Below, piece after piece: positions 37,442 through 46,130 of a stretch of 64,000 bases of DNA. Source of the DNA: JAEUMW01 sp963734295 (GTDB taxonomy: Bacteria > Pseudomonadota > Gammaproteobacteria > Burkholderiales > JAEUMW01); NCBI GenBank assembly GCA_963734295.1, contig CAVTGS010000012.1, forward strand, positions 124,001 through 188,000, read 5' to 3'. The translations under genes were made by a program, and so were the position numbers. Each line of letters starts with the position of its first letter. Within the stretch, counting starts at the first letter, position 1. Below the pieces are notes generated by a model, which saw only the letters and a program-made list of their open reading frames with translations, was not told the origin of the DNA and did no database searches.

Positions 37442-38421
37442 ATGCCGGGGCGTTCGGTAGACGAGTACCGAGCGCCCCTTTTTCTCGCCTGGCAGCTCAC
37501 CAATCGCTGTAGCGCCCGCTGCATCGCCTGCTGCGAGGAGTCCGGCCCCGACCGCGCCTGGGCCGACGAACTGAGCCGCGACGAAGCGCTCGACCTCGCC
37601 AGGCGCATCGTCGATTCGGGCATCCCCTATTCGGCATTCGGCGGCGGCGAACCACTCGAAGTGCCGCACTGCTGGGAGATCTTCGAGATCCTCGCGCGCG
37701 GCGGGGTTGCGCTCAAGCTCGAAACCGACGGCAGCCGGATCGACGCCGCAGCCGCCGACCGCCTGGTGGCGCTCGCCGTCGAGTGCGTCCAGATTTCGGT
37801 GGATGGCGCTTCAGCGGCGGTCCACGAGCGTGTTCGGCCCGGGTCGAGCTTCGTAGCGGCCACGTCCGCGATCATGCGTCTGGTGGAACGGGGACTCGCC
37901 CCGCAGCTCGTTTTCGTCCCCACGCGGTTGAACCTCCACGAGCTGGTCGCGACCTACGATCTCGCGGAACGCACTGGGCTGCAGCGCCTTCGTGACCGGT
38001 CCGCACGATGCGGATCGGACGTGCCGCCGCGGATTGGGCACGCATCGGCTGTGACCCGGATCAGTGGCAACGCAGCGTCGCCGACCTGCGCGCGCACGCC
38101 GCGTCGCGCTCTACGGGGATGGCGCTCTCGATTTACCCCTGGGACATCCTCACCGAGCTCGAACGGCGCCTGGCGAGCCCGCAGGCGATGCTCCTCGTCG
38201 TGCCGAACGGACGGGTGAAGCTCCTGAACGCGCTGCCGTTCGCGCCCGCCGATCTGCGCCGCGATTCGCTCGCTGCGGCGTGGGACGCCTATCGACGGGC
38301 TTGGCGCTCGACGGAGGTGCGGGAGTTCATCGCAGCGTGCCGCGCCGACCCGGCCCTCCTGCGGCACGCGAACGAAACCTGGTCCGTCGGCACGAGCGAC
38401 ACGCTGTCCCGTCGCGCCTGA
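37442..38421 (+). CDS. Radical SAM protein 2 of the peptide cluster, frame interrupted near 37990-38025
   Basis: Paralogue of radical SAM 1. CxxxCxxC is Cys23, Cys27, Cys30 (NRCSARCIACC), GGGEP at 67-71, LKLETDGSRI after it, then FVPTRLNLHELVATYDLAERTG. The frame then changes, probably by two close indels, and resumes as MRIGRAAADWARIG, aligned with MRIGTAARHWDKL of the first enzyme, down to LLVVPNGRVKLLNALPFAP and LAAAWDAYRRAW. As in enzyme 1, clear SPASM cysteines are missing. It ends six bases from the convergent cytochrome gene. Two related enzymes flanking one peptide suggest two successive modifications or a heteromeric enzyme (inference). Confidence 0.78.
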
Positions 38422-38427
38422 TCGCGG

Positions 38428-39072
38428 TCAGCGCCGCGGCGCGGTTTCCGCGGCCGGTTCCATTTCCACCGCTTTCGGCGCGTCGCTATCGATGGCCTTT
38501 CCGTAAACGTGCCCGACATGCTTGTGGCACTTGAGGCAGTTCACGGTGTCGGCGTGCAGCAGATCCGCGTGGACCATCTTCGTCATCGCGCTGTAGTCGC
38601 CGCCGAACGCCCTCAAGTCGTGACACGTCTGGCACGTGATCGAGTGTCCCGCCTTGACCCATTGCTCGAACTCTTTCGACAGCCGCGGCCGTTCCTGCTC
38701 CCACTTCTCCCTGGTGGAGATCGTTCCCCGCACCTCGGCGATCATGTCGCGGATGCCGATGTTCGTCTTGAAGGCGACCAGCTGGAGGTACTCGAGGGGA
38801 CCCGCGTGGCCCGTATGGTGAGGGATGTGACAGTCCGCGCAGCCGGCGCGCATACCCATCGAGTTGCTGTAGTGGACGCTGCGTTGGTAAGCCTCGTTTG
38901 CCCACTGCATCGAATGACAAGCACTGGCGCAAAACTCGTTGGTGCTCGTCGCGCGCACCATTTCCGTGGTGGCCGCCAGGATCGCGGCGCCCGCGAGCGC
39001 CCCCATGGCAAGCAACCCGACCATGGACAGCCACTTCCTCGACATCAGTCGCCGACCGGTGCGGCGGGTCAT
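38428..39072 (-). CDS. NapC/NirT-type membrane tetrahaem cytochrome c (214 aa)
   Basis: One N-terminal membrane anchor (about residues 13-35), then four haem c motifs facing the periplasm: CASACH (48-53, three residues between the cysteines), CADCH (78-82), CQTCH (147-151) and CLKCH (179-183). Spacing and the SMQWANE and GHV contexts fit the NapC/NirT/NrfH quinol-oxidising family, which passes electrons from the quinol pool to periplasmic reductases. The first motif is CX3CH instead of CXXCH. The ATG overlaps the stop of ccmI (TAATG), so it is expressed with the cytochrome maturation operon. No reductase partner is seen. Confidence 0.88.
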   Translation of the reverse strand: MTRRTGRRLMSRKWLSMVGLLAMGALAGAAILAATTEMVRATSTNEFCASACHSMQWANEAYQRSVHYSNSMGMRAGCADCHIPHHTGHAGPLEYLQLVAFKTNIGIRDMIAEVRGTISTREKWEQERPRLSKEFEQWVKAGHSITCQTCHDLRAFGGDYSAMTKMVHADLLHADTVNCLKCHKHVGHVYGKAIDSDAPKAVEMEPAAETAPRR

Positions 39073-40283
39073 TACGGCCGGACTTTGTCGATGACGATCT
39101 TCAAGTCCGTACCGCCCACGCCGACCGGGCCCACGGAGCCCTCCAGATCGCCGCTCTGGGGGACGGCTTGTCCGCTCTTCGAGACGCGCGCCATGACCAC
39201 CACCTGCGGAAAGCGAGAGATCGTCATGCCCGGCGCCATCGACATGGAGTCGTCGAGCGCGAATTTCGCCGGCAGGTCCTTGACCTTGAGCTTCTGGATG
39301 GCGAGCGGCATGGGCGGACCCTCTGCGGCGCGTGCGTATACGAAGAGCGTATCGTCGGGCGCCGCCTGGCCCGCGAGCTCGGGCGCGAGCGACACCAAGC
39401 CGCCGACACGGGCAACTTCACGGTCGTTCGCGGGCGGCTTGGACGCGGGCGGGGCTGGCAGTCCGGCCCGGGCACGCGCCTCGTCGATGCTCGCCTGGAT
39501 CGAGCGCGCCCCTTCCGAGTCCGGCGGCACCGTGTTGAGCAGACGCTCCCAGCGCTTGACCGCGCCCGGAAAATCGCCGCGCTCGTAGGCGGCTGTTCCC
39601 GCGAGCGCGAGCGCCTTCTGGTGATCGGGATCGATCGCGAGCGCCTTTTCGATCGCCCGCAGCGGCTCGCCCTCCAATCTCTGGCCGGTCGACATCGCGA
39701 GCACGTCGGCATAGTCGGCGAGAAGACCCGGATCGTCACCTTTCAGCTCGACGGCTCGGCGCAGGGCGGTAGCTGCCTCCGGAAAGCGGCCGAGCGCCGA
39801 GTACGAGCGACCGAGCAGCACCCAGCCTTCCAGGTTGTCCGGCTCAGCTTTCAGGCGCGTGGCGAGTTGCGCCAGCATCTCGTCGACCTGCTCCTTGGTG
39901 AATTCCTGCCCCGCATGGGGTGCGGCTGAACCGACCGCCGCGGCGTCCAGCGCGCCCGGCGCGCCGACCTGCGTATAGATGAGCGCGGCGGCGATCGGGA
40001 ATAGCGCTGCCAGCACGAGCGCGGGTGCGATCCGCGCCAGGCCGCCCGTGGACGCCGCTGGCGCTGCGGCCTCGGGCGGCACGTCCTCGAGCATCCGGCG
40101 CGCGAGCTCGTCGCGGTCGCGCTCCCACTGCTCGCGCGAGAGCGTGCCGGCGGCGAGGTCGCGGTCGAGCTCGCGGATCTGCTCGCGGTAGATCGCGAGA
40201 TTGGCTTCGCGTCGGTCGGCCCCGGTCGCACTCCGCGGACGCCGCAGGAAGGGCGGCAGCGCGAACACGAGGGCAAGCACCAC
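39072..40283 (-). CDS. ccmI: Cytochrome c maturation protein CcmI (apocytochrome chaperone)
   Basis: N-terminal membrane helix (VVLALVFALPPFLRR), then the CcmI domain with IYREQIRELDRDLAAGTLS and ELARRMLEDV, a second helix (LVLAALFPIAAALIY) and a periplasmic TPR region (LEGWVLLGRSYSALGRFPEAA, AYADVLAMS-like repeats) that binds apocytochrome C-termini. The usual first residues are displaced: a TTG at 40317 overlapping the ccmH stop gives MTAL..., and one base missing there would join it to LFVAVCAGLVVLAL. The annotated GTG 40283 is therefore a fallback start and an indel near 40310 is likely. Confidence 0.88.
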   Translation of the reverse strand: MVLALVFALPPFLRRPRSATGADRREANLAIYREQIRELDRDLAAGTLSREQWERDRDELARRMLEDVPPEAAAPAASTGGLARIAPALVLAALFPIAAALIYTQVGAPGALDAAAVGSAAPHAGQEFTKEQVDEMLAQLATRLKAEPDNLEGWVLLGRSYSALGRFPEAATALRRAVELKGDDPGLLADYADVLAMSTGQRLEGEPLRAIEKALAIDPDHQKALALAGTAAYERGDFPGAVKRWERLLNTVPPDSEGARSIQASIDEARARAGLPAPPASKPPANDREVARVGGLVSLAPELAGQAAPDDTLFVYARAAEGPPMPLAIQKLKVKDLPAKFALDDSMSMAPGMTISRFPQVVVMARVSKSGQAVPQSGDLEGSVGPVGVGGTDLKIVIDKVRP

Positions 40284-40313
40284 GAGCCCGGCGCAAACGG
40301 CGACGAAGAGCGG

Positions 40314-40790
40314 TCAAGGTGTCTTCCGCGCGGTATCGGGATCGAGCAGGGCAGCGGCCAGGCGATGCTCCTCGGCGGTGAGCGGGGCTGCCGCGACGCG
40401 ACGGGCGCGGCGCTTGAGCAGGACGAACCAGACCGCGACACCGAGTGCGAGCAGTGCGAACGGCCCGCCCCACAGCAGGAGCGTGGTGGACTTTAGCGGC
40501 GGGCGGTAGAGCACGAAGTCGCCGTAGCGGGCGACCAGGAAGTCGGTGATCTCGCGATCGCTCTTGCCGGCCTTCATCATGTCGCGAATCTCGCGCCGGA
40601 GGTCGTTGGCGAGATCGGCGCGCGAGTCGGCGAGCGTTTCGTTCTGGCAGACGAGACAGCGAAGCTCGGTCGAGAGCCGGTGCAGGCGCGCCTCGAGCAC
40701 GGGATCTTCGGCCGCGGGCGGCGCCTCCCCGGCGAGCGCACCCACGCCTGCAAGCGCGATCAGCAGGGCGATGAGCGCGTGCCGGATCAC
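40314..40790 (-). CDS. ccmH: Cytochrome c maturation protein CcmH (thiol reductase)
   Basis: GTG 40790 overlaps the ccmG stop. Signal peptide (VIRHALIALLIALAGVGALA), then the CcmH domain with the redox motif RCLVCQN (Cys45, Cys48), SRADLANDLRREI and YGDFVLYRPP, and a C-terminal membrane helix (LLLWGGPFALLALGVAVWF). It keeps apocytochrome cysteines reduced for haem ligation by CcmF. Length (158 aa) fits the short CcmH form, with CcmI encoded separately. Confidence 0.93.
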   Translation of the reverse strand: MIRHALIALLIALAGVGALAGEAPPAAEDPVLEARLHRLSTELRCLVCQNETLADSRADLANDLRREIRDMMKAGKSDREITDFLVARYGDFVLYRPPLKSTTLLLWGGPFALLALGVAVWFVLLKRRARRVAAAPLTAEEHRLAAALLDPDTARKTP

Positions 40791-41311
40791 GCGGAGAGCT
40801 TCTTCACGAGGGGGAGGATGTTCTGCTGCCACGCCTCGCGGGTGAGGGGACCGATCTGCTTGTAGCGAATGATGCCGTCGCGGTCGATAAGGAACGTTTC
40901 GGGCACGCCGTACACGCCGAAGTCGATGCCGGTCCGTCCCTCCGCGTCGACGACGCTCAACTGGTAGGGATTGCCGAAGCGTGATAGCCACTGCACCGCG
41001 TCCTGGCGCTGATCCTTGTAGTTGAGCCCGACGATGGGTACGCCACCTTGCTTGGCAAGCTCCATCAGCAACGGGTGCTCCTCGCGGCACGACACGCACC
41101 ACGAGGCCCACACGTTGAGCAGCCACACCTTGCCCTTCATGTCGGCGACGCCGAAGCGCTGCTCGGGGGCGTGGAGCTGAGCGAGCTCGAAGACGGGGGC
41201 CGGTTTGTCGATGAGCGGGGACGGGACCTCGCTCGGTTTCAGACCCAGGCCGACGAAGAGAAAGCCGACCAGGACCGCGAAGACCACGAGCGGGATGACG
41301 AAGCGGGTCAC
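40787..41311 (-). CDS. ccmG: Thiol:disulfide interchange protein CcmG/DsbE
   Basis: Membrane-anchored periplasmic thioredoxin. One N-terminal helix (FVIPLVVFAVLVGFLFVGLG), then a thioredoxin fold with the active site WCVSC (Trp71-Cys75), the CcmG acidic/GVxGxPE-type region (VYGVPETFLIDRDG) and IGPLTREAW. It supplies reductant to CcmH and apocytochrome c. Overlaps both neighbours by four bases, as expected in a coupled operon. Confidence 0.95.
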   Translation of the reverse strand: MTRFVIPLVVFAVLVGFLFVGLGLKPSEVPSPLIDKPAPVFELAQLHAPEQRFGVADMKGKVWLLNVWASWCVSCREEHPLLMELAKQGGVPIVGLNYKDQRQDAVQWLSRFGNPYQLSVVDAEGRTGIDFGVYGVPETFLIDRDGIIRYKQIGPLTREAWQQNILPLVKKLSA

Positions 41312-43323
41312 GAGCGCGTCGTTCCGGTCAGGAGACCGCCTGCAGGTGGTTTCGGTGCCGGCGGCGCCGGACTTGCGGTCGACTTCTTCTCCGAGAAGCG
41401 GTAGCGCCGGTCGGAGATCGCGAGCAGCCCGCCCAGGGCCATCAGAATGCAGCCGCCCCAGATCCAGTCGACGAAGGGCTTGTAGTAGACCCGCACGATC
41501 CAGGCGTCCGCGCCGACCGGCTCACCCAGCGAGACGTAGAGATCGCGCGTAATGCCGGCGTCGATCGCGGCTTCGGTCATGGCCATGCCCGACGCGTCGT
41601 AGACGCGCTTCTCGGGATGCATCACTTCCACGACGCGCTCGCCTTCGAGCACTGTCACGGTGCCGCGCGCCGCACGGTAGTTGGGTCCGGGGCGCTCCTC
41701 GACGCCGTCGAAGCGGAAAGTGTAGCCGCCGACCGTGGCGGTGGCGCCCGGCTTCATCTTCACGTCGGTCTCGGTTGCGAAGCCGCCGACGATGGTCACG
41801 CCGAGGATGAACACCGCTATGCCGAGATGGGCGAGGTGCATGCCCCAAGTGCTGCGCGAATGCTTCGACATGCGACGCCAGATGCTCTGCCCCCTTGCCG
41901 CCTCGTGCGTGCCGTACGCGACCGAGACGAAGACGGCGGCGATCACCCAGAACGCGAGCAGGAATCCGAGCGCGATCAGTGGGGTCCAGGTCCCCATCAC
42001 GAACGGCAGGATGACTGCAGCCGCGACCCCCGCGCCAAAGGCCCAGCGTAGCCGCACCGCGAGCTCGGGTAGCCGTGCCTCCTTCCACCGCGCGATGGGT
42101 CCGACGCCCATCAGGAAGACGGCGGGCACCATCAGGGGAATGAATACCGCATTGAAGTAGGGCGGACCCACCGACAGCTTGCCGAGCCCGAGAGCGTCGA
42201 TTACCAGCGGATAGACCGTGCCGAGCAGCACGGTGCCGGCCGCCACCAGGAGCAGCACGTTGTTGGCGAGCAGCAGCGACTCGCGGGAGACGAGCGCGAA
42301 GCTGCCGCCCAGTCCGACCTTAGGCGCGCGCCAGGCGTAGAGCACGAGCGAGCCGCCGACCACGATCGAGAGGAAGACGAGGATGAAAACGCCGCGCTTC
42401 GGATCCGTGGCGAATGCGTGCACCGAGGTCAGCACCCCCGAGCGGACCAGGAAGGTACCGAGCAGTGAGAGTGAGAAGGCCGCGATGGCGAGCAGGACGG
42501 TCCAGCTCTTGAAGCTGCCGCGCTTTTCCGTGACCGCGAGCGAGTGGATGAGGGCGGTGCCGACGAGCCACGGCATGAAGGAGGCGTTTTCGACCGGGTC
42601 CCAGAACCACCAGCCGCCCCATCCGAGCTCGTAGTACGCCCACCAGCTTCCCAACATGATGCCCAGTGTGAGGAACATCCACGCGGTGGTGGTCCAGGGC
42701 CGCGACCAGCGCGCCCACGTCGCGTCGAGGCGGCCGGAGAGGAGCGCCGCAATGGCGAAGGCGAAGGCGACCGAGAAGCCGACGTACCCCATGTACAGCA
42801 TCGGCGGGTGAATCACCATGCCGGGGTCCTGCAGCAGCGGATTGAGATCGCGGCCTTCCGCCGCGGCAGGGATCAGGCGATCGAACGGATTCGACGTGAG
42901 CAGCATGAAAAGCAGGAAGCCGACGCTCACGAGCCCCATCACGCCGAGCACGCGCGCGACCATGTCGAGCGGGAGATGGCGGCTGAAGACGGTGACCGCC
43001 ACCGTCCACACGGTCAGCATGAGCATCCAGAGCAGGAGCGAGCCCTCGTGCGAGCCCCAGGTGGCCGCGATGCGATAGGGCAGCGGCAGCTTCGAGTTCG
43101 AATGGGTCGCGACGTTGAGCACCGAGAAATCGTTGTGCACGAACGACCACGCGAGGCAGCCGAACGCGAGGGCGACGAACACGAACTGACCCTGCGCGAG
43201 CGGGCGCGCCGCCGCCATCCATGCATCGATGCCGCGGGCTGCCCCCGCGAGCGGCAGCGTTCCTTGTGCCACCGCGAGCAGCAGGGCGAGGATCAACGCG
43301 AACTGACCGATTTCAGGGACCAT
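41308..43323 (-). CDS. ccmF: Cytochrome c haem lyase subunit CcmF (671 aa)
   Basis: Multi-pass membrane protein of full length. The haem-handling signature GGWWFWDPVENASFMPWL is present, with conserved flanking histidines, GSHEGSLLLWMLMLT near the N-terminus and a long C-terminal periplasmic segment before a final helix (WIWGGCILMALGGLLAI). With CcmH and CcmI it attaches haem from holo-CcmE to apocytochromes. It follows ccmE after 21 bases. Confidence 0.97.
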   Translation of the reverse strand: MVPEIGQFALILALLLAVAQGTLPLAGAARGIDAWMAAARPLAQGQFVFVALAFGCLAWSFVHNDFSVLNVATHSNSKLPLPYRIAATWGSHEGSLLLWMLMLTVWTVAVTVFSRHLPLDMVARVLGVMGLVSVGFLLFMLLTSNPFDRLIPAAAEGRDLNPLLQDPGMVIHPPMLYMGYVGFSVAFAFAIAALLSGRLDATWARWSRPWTTTAWMFLTLGIMLGSWWAYYELGWGGWWFWDPVENASFMPWLVGTALIHSLAVTEKRGSFKSWTVLLAIAAFSLSLLGTFLVRSGVLTSVHAFATDPKRGVFILVFLSIVVGGSLVLYAWRAPKVGLGGSFALVSRESLLLANNVLLLVAAGTVLLGTVYPLVIDALGLGKLSVGPPYFNAVFIPLMVPAVFLMGVGPIARWKEARLPELAVRLRWAFGAGVAAAVILPFVMGTWTPLIALGFLLAFWVIAAVFVSVAYGTHEAARGQSIWRRMSKHSRSTWGMHLAHLGIAVFILGVTIVGGFATETDVKMKPGATATVGGYTFRFDGVEERPGPNYRAARGTVTVLEGERVVEVMHPEKRVYDASGMAMTEAAIDAGITRDLYVSLGEPVGADAWIVRVYYKPFVDWIWGGCILMALGGLLAISDRRYRFSEKKSTASPAPPAPKPPAGGLLTGTTRS

Positions 43324-43344
43324 GACGCCTCCTGGCGGCTGTGG

Positions 43345-43794
43345 CTACTGCGTGACCAGCGTCTTTTGCGCCTTCTGCGCCTGCTCCATCGCGTGCGCGG
43401 CTTCCGGCGGCATGTAGTTCTCGTCGTGTTTCGCGAGCACCTCGCTCGCGGTGAATTCTCCGCTGGGAGCGAGCCGGCCCTGCGCCACCACGCCTTTCCC
43501 TTCCTTGAAGAGGTCGGGGAGAATCCCCTTGTAGACGACCGGGATCGCCTGGGCGGTATCCGTAACCCGGAAGTGTACCGTCAGGCCATCGGCCTCGCGC
43601 TTGAGACTGCCGCTCTCGACCATGCCGCCGATGCGGAAGGTGCGCCCGACCGGCGCCTCCTGAGCCGCCACCTGCGTCGGCGTGAAGAAGAAGACGAGAT
43701 TCGACTGAAAGGCGTTGAGAACGAGGGCGGTGGCGATCGCGAGGGCCCCGACGCCGGCACCGATCAGGGCGAATCGTTTATGCCTGGGTTTCAT
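43345..43794 (-). CDS. ccmE: Periplasmic haem chaperone CcmE
   Basis: N-terminal anchor (IGAGVGALAIATALVLNAF), OB-fold core with TFRIGGMVESGSLKR and the haem-binding tail LAKHDENYMPPE, in which His123 binds haem covalently and Tyr127 is the usual axial ligand. Overlaps the 3' end of ccmD by 17 bases. Normal length (149 aa). Confidence 0.96.
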   Translation of the reverse strand: MKPRHKRFALIGAGVGALAIATALVLNAFQSNLVFFFTPTQVAAQEAPVGRTFRIGGMVESGSLKREADGLTVHFRVTDTAQAIPVVYKGILPDLFKEGKGVVAQGRLAPSGEFTASEVLAKHDENYMPPEAAHAMEQAQKAQKTLVTQ

Positions 43795-43972
43795 GGGCGC
43801 TGCGTGCTGAAAGTTGTCGCATGAGACCGAGGCGTCTTGCGATCGTTCGCCGCCGGCTGCGCAGCCACAGCACCTCCGCGGCGAGGAGCAGCGCGGTCAC
43901 CGCGTAGGAGCCCCACACGTACAGGCCGTATCCGCCCATGGCGAGGAAACCCTCGAGGCTGCCCCAGCTCAT
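43778..43972 (-). CDS. ccmD: Haem exporter small subunit CcmD (64 aa)
   Basis: Small single-helix protein: MSWGSLEGFLAMGGYGLYVW followed by the membrane helix GSYAVTALLLAAEVLWL and a basic cytoplasmic end with RSRRRTIARRLG. The GGYxxYVWxS(Y/Q) block is the CcmD hallmark. It releases holo-CcmE from the CcmABC complex. ATG 43972 overlaps the ccmC stop by four bases; this gene is easily missed because of its size. Confidence 0.92.
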   Translation of the reverse strand: MSWGSLEGFLAMGGYGLYVWGSYAVTALLLAAEVLWLRSRRRTIARRLGLMRQLSARSAHETQA

Positions 43973-44721
43973 GCGCGCCCCGCCTCGAGTTGCTCCGCCA
44001 CCCACGCTGTCCCGCGTTCGCGCTCGAGCATGATCGCGCGCACCCGCACGAGCACCACCGCGATCGAGTAGAACCAGCACGCGAAGGCCATGACCAGCAT
44101 ACCGGCGAGCATCACCGACGCCATCGACGGTGCCCGCGTGAGGCTCACCGACGCACCCTGATGCAGCGTGTTCCACCATTGCACCGAGAAATAGATGATC
44201 GGCACGTTGATCGCGCCGACGATGGCCAGCACCGCGCCTGCCTTGTCCGCCCGCCGCGGATCCTCGATCGACGCCTGCAAGGCGATGAAGCCCACGTAGA
44301 GAAAGAGCAGGATCAGCTCCGAGGTGAGGCGCGCATCCCAGACCCAGTAGGCGCCCCAGGTCGGCCGACCCCAGAGGGCGCCGCTCCACAGCGCGATGAA
44401 GGTGAACAGCGCTCCGGTCGGCGCGATCGCTTGCGCCATCATGCCCGAGAGCCGCGTGTTGAAGACGAGCCCGAGCGCGGCGTAGCCCGCCATCAGCAGA
44501 TACAGGAACATGGACATCCACGCCGCGGGCACGTGGATGAAAATGATGCGGTACGCCTCGCCCTGCTGGAAATCCGTGGGTGCCACGAAGAAACCGATGT
44601 ACAGGCCGATCGCGAACAGCACGACGGAGCCCGCGGCGAACCAGGGGACGAGCCGGCCCGCGAGTCCGTAGAAGGTGGCGGGCGAGGCGTACTTGAACCA
44701 GTTGATGAGGCGCTGCGACAT
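43969..44721 (-). CDS. ccmC: Haem exporter subunit CcmC (250 aa)
   Basis: Six membrane helices and the periplasmic tryptophan-rich signature (WGAYWVWDARLTSEL) that binds haem and loads it onto CcmE. Conserved His in IFIHVPAAWMS and near WNTLHQGAS. Lies 28 bases after ccmB and overlaps ccmD. Confidence 0.95.
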   Translation of the reverse strand: MSQRLINWFKYASPATFYGLAGRLVPWFAAGSVVLFAIGLYIGFFVAPTDFQQGEAYRIIFIHVPAAWMSMFLYLLMAGYAALGLVFNTRLSGMMAQAIAPTGALFTFIALWSGALWGRPTWGAYWVWDARLTSELILLFLYVGFIALQASIEDPRRADKAGAVLAIVGAINVPIIYFSVQWWNTLHQGASVSLTRAPSMASVMLAGMLVMAFACWFYSIAVVLVRVRAIMLERERGTAWVAEQLEAGRA

Positions 44722-44749
44722 TGCTGACCCGGGAGATTTGCGGCGGGCG

Positions 44750-45417
44750 TCATTCTACGGAGATTCTGAGCGCCGTGGCGGCGGCGAGGGGGCCGACCAC
44801 CAGGGACAGCATCAGGAAAGCGGCCAACAACGATAGATGCCCTTCCGGTCCGATGCCCGATTGCGTGGCTTCGACCGCGCCGGCGCCGAAGATGATCACT
44901 GGCACGTACAGCGGCAGCACCAGGAGCGCGATCAGCACGCCGCCGCCCCGCAGCCCCAGGGTGAGCGCAGCCCCGACGGCCCCGATCGCCGAGAGCACCG
45001 GCGTGCCGATCAGGAGCGACAGGATCATCACCAGGAGCGGCGCACCGGTGAGGTCGTACTGGATGCCCAGCACCGGCGCGATCAACACCAGCGGCAAGCC
45101 GGAGACGATCCAGTGCGCGACGATCTTTCCCAGCACCAGCAGCGACAGCGGCTGCGGCGCGATCAGCAGTTGCTCGAGCGAGCCATCGGCGTAATCCGCC
45201 GCGAACAGACGACCGAGCGAGAGCATCGAGGCGAGCAGCGCGGCGACCCAGAGGACGCCGGCGGCGAGCGGCCGCAGCTTCTCCATCTCGGGCCCGACGC
45301 CCAGGGAAAGAGGCTCACGACGATCACGAAGAACACGACCGTGGTCATGACGTCGGTGCGCTGGCGCACGGCCAGCAAGAGGTCGCGGCGGATGATCCAG
45401 CCGAGCGCTGCTCCCAT
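44750..45417 (-). CDS. ccmB: Haem exporter subunit CcmB, one-base deletion at about 45305
   Basis: ATG 45417 shares a base with the ccmA stop (TGATG) and gives MGAALGWIIRRDLLLAVRQR and MTTVVFFVIVVSLFP. The frame then leaves the CcmB path; inserting one C in the CCC at 45304-45306 (coding strand) restores LGVGPEMEKLRPLAAGVLWV and the rest, including GSLEQLLIAPQPL and APVLGIQYDL. CcmB is essential for System I and the rest of the operon is intact, so sequence error is more likely than a true mutation. Confidence 0.85.
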
Positions 45418-46034
45418 CAAGTGTCGAGCCCGAGTCGTCGCACGGGGGCCGCGATGTCCCCGAGGTCCTGGTGGGTGGTGAGGATCGCCATCCCGCCGCC
45501 CGTAAGGTGTTCCTTCAGCAGCGTTTCGACCGCGGCGGTGGACGTGCGGTCGAGTCCGGCGAAAGGTTCGTCCAGCACCCACAGGGGACGCTTCGCGACG
45601 AGCAGCCGGGCGAGCGCGGCGCGACGCTTCTGACCCTGGGACAGCCAGCGCACCGGGAGGTCCTCGCGCCCCGCGAGCCCGACCTGCCGCAGCGCGTGCC
45701 GCGCCGCTTCCAACTCCACCGTGGTGCCCGAAACGCCCGCCCACACCTGGATGTTCTCGGCGGCGGACAGGTCGTCCTTCAGGCCATTCTGATGGCCCAG
45801 GTAGGCGAGTTGCGCAAAGTAATCGTCGCCGAGCGCCCGCGCGCTCGATCCGTTCCAGCGGATCTCGCCCGCGGCGGCTTCGAGCAGGCCGCACACGATC
45901 CTGAGCAGGCTCGTCTTCCCGCTGCCGTTCGCGCCGGTGACGACCAGCACCTCGCCCGCCGCCAGGGTGAACGAGATGTCGGTGAAGATCGGTCTTTCGC
46001 CGCGGATGCAGGCGAGGTTGTCGGAGGAGAGCAC
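45417..46034 (-). CDS. ccmA: Haem exporter ATP-binding protein CcmA (205 aa)
   Basis: ABC ATPase with Walker A GANGSGKTS (residues 34-42), signature WLSQGQKRRAAL, Walker B LWVLDEPFAGLD and switch His in ILTTHQDLG. Powers release of holo-CcmE by CcmABCD. First gene of the ccm operon; its ATG lies just after a hairpin/T-run on the same strand. Confidence 0.95.
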   Translation of the reverse strand: MLSSDNLACIRGERPIFTDISFTLAAGEVLVVTGANGSGKTSLLRIVCGLLEAAAGEIRWNGSSARALGDDYFAQLAYLGHQNGLKDDLSAAENIQVWAGVSGTTVELEAARHALRQVGLAGREDLPVRWLSQGQKRRAALARLLVAKRPLWVLDEPFAGLDRTSTAAVETLLKEHLTGGGMAILTTHQDLGDIAAPVRRLGLDT

Positions 46035-46043
46035 GGTCGAGCG

Positions 46044-46074
46044 AAAAAAGCCCGTAGTTTATAGGCATTCGGGC
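46044..46074 (-). terminator. Rho-independent terminator between higA and ccmA
   Basis: On the - strand GCCCG (46074-46070) pairs with CGGGC (46054-46050) around an 15-base loop and is followed by six T (46049-46044). It would stop higBA transcripts before ccmA. The loop contains TATAAA, which might also serve as a -10 for ccmA. Confidence 0.45.
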
Positions 46075-46130
46075 GTCGGGCGCCGGCGCTCTCGCGCTGC
46101 ACCCCAGGCAGCACATGGTCGCGACGACAA

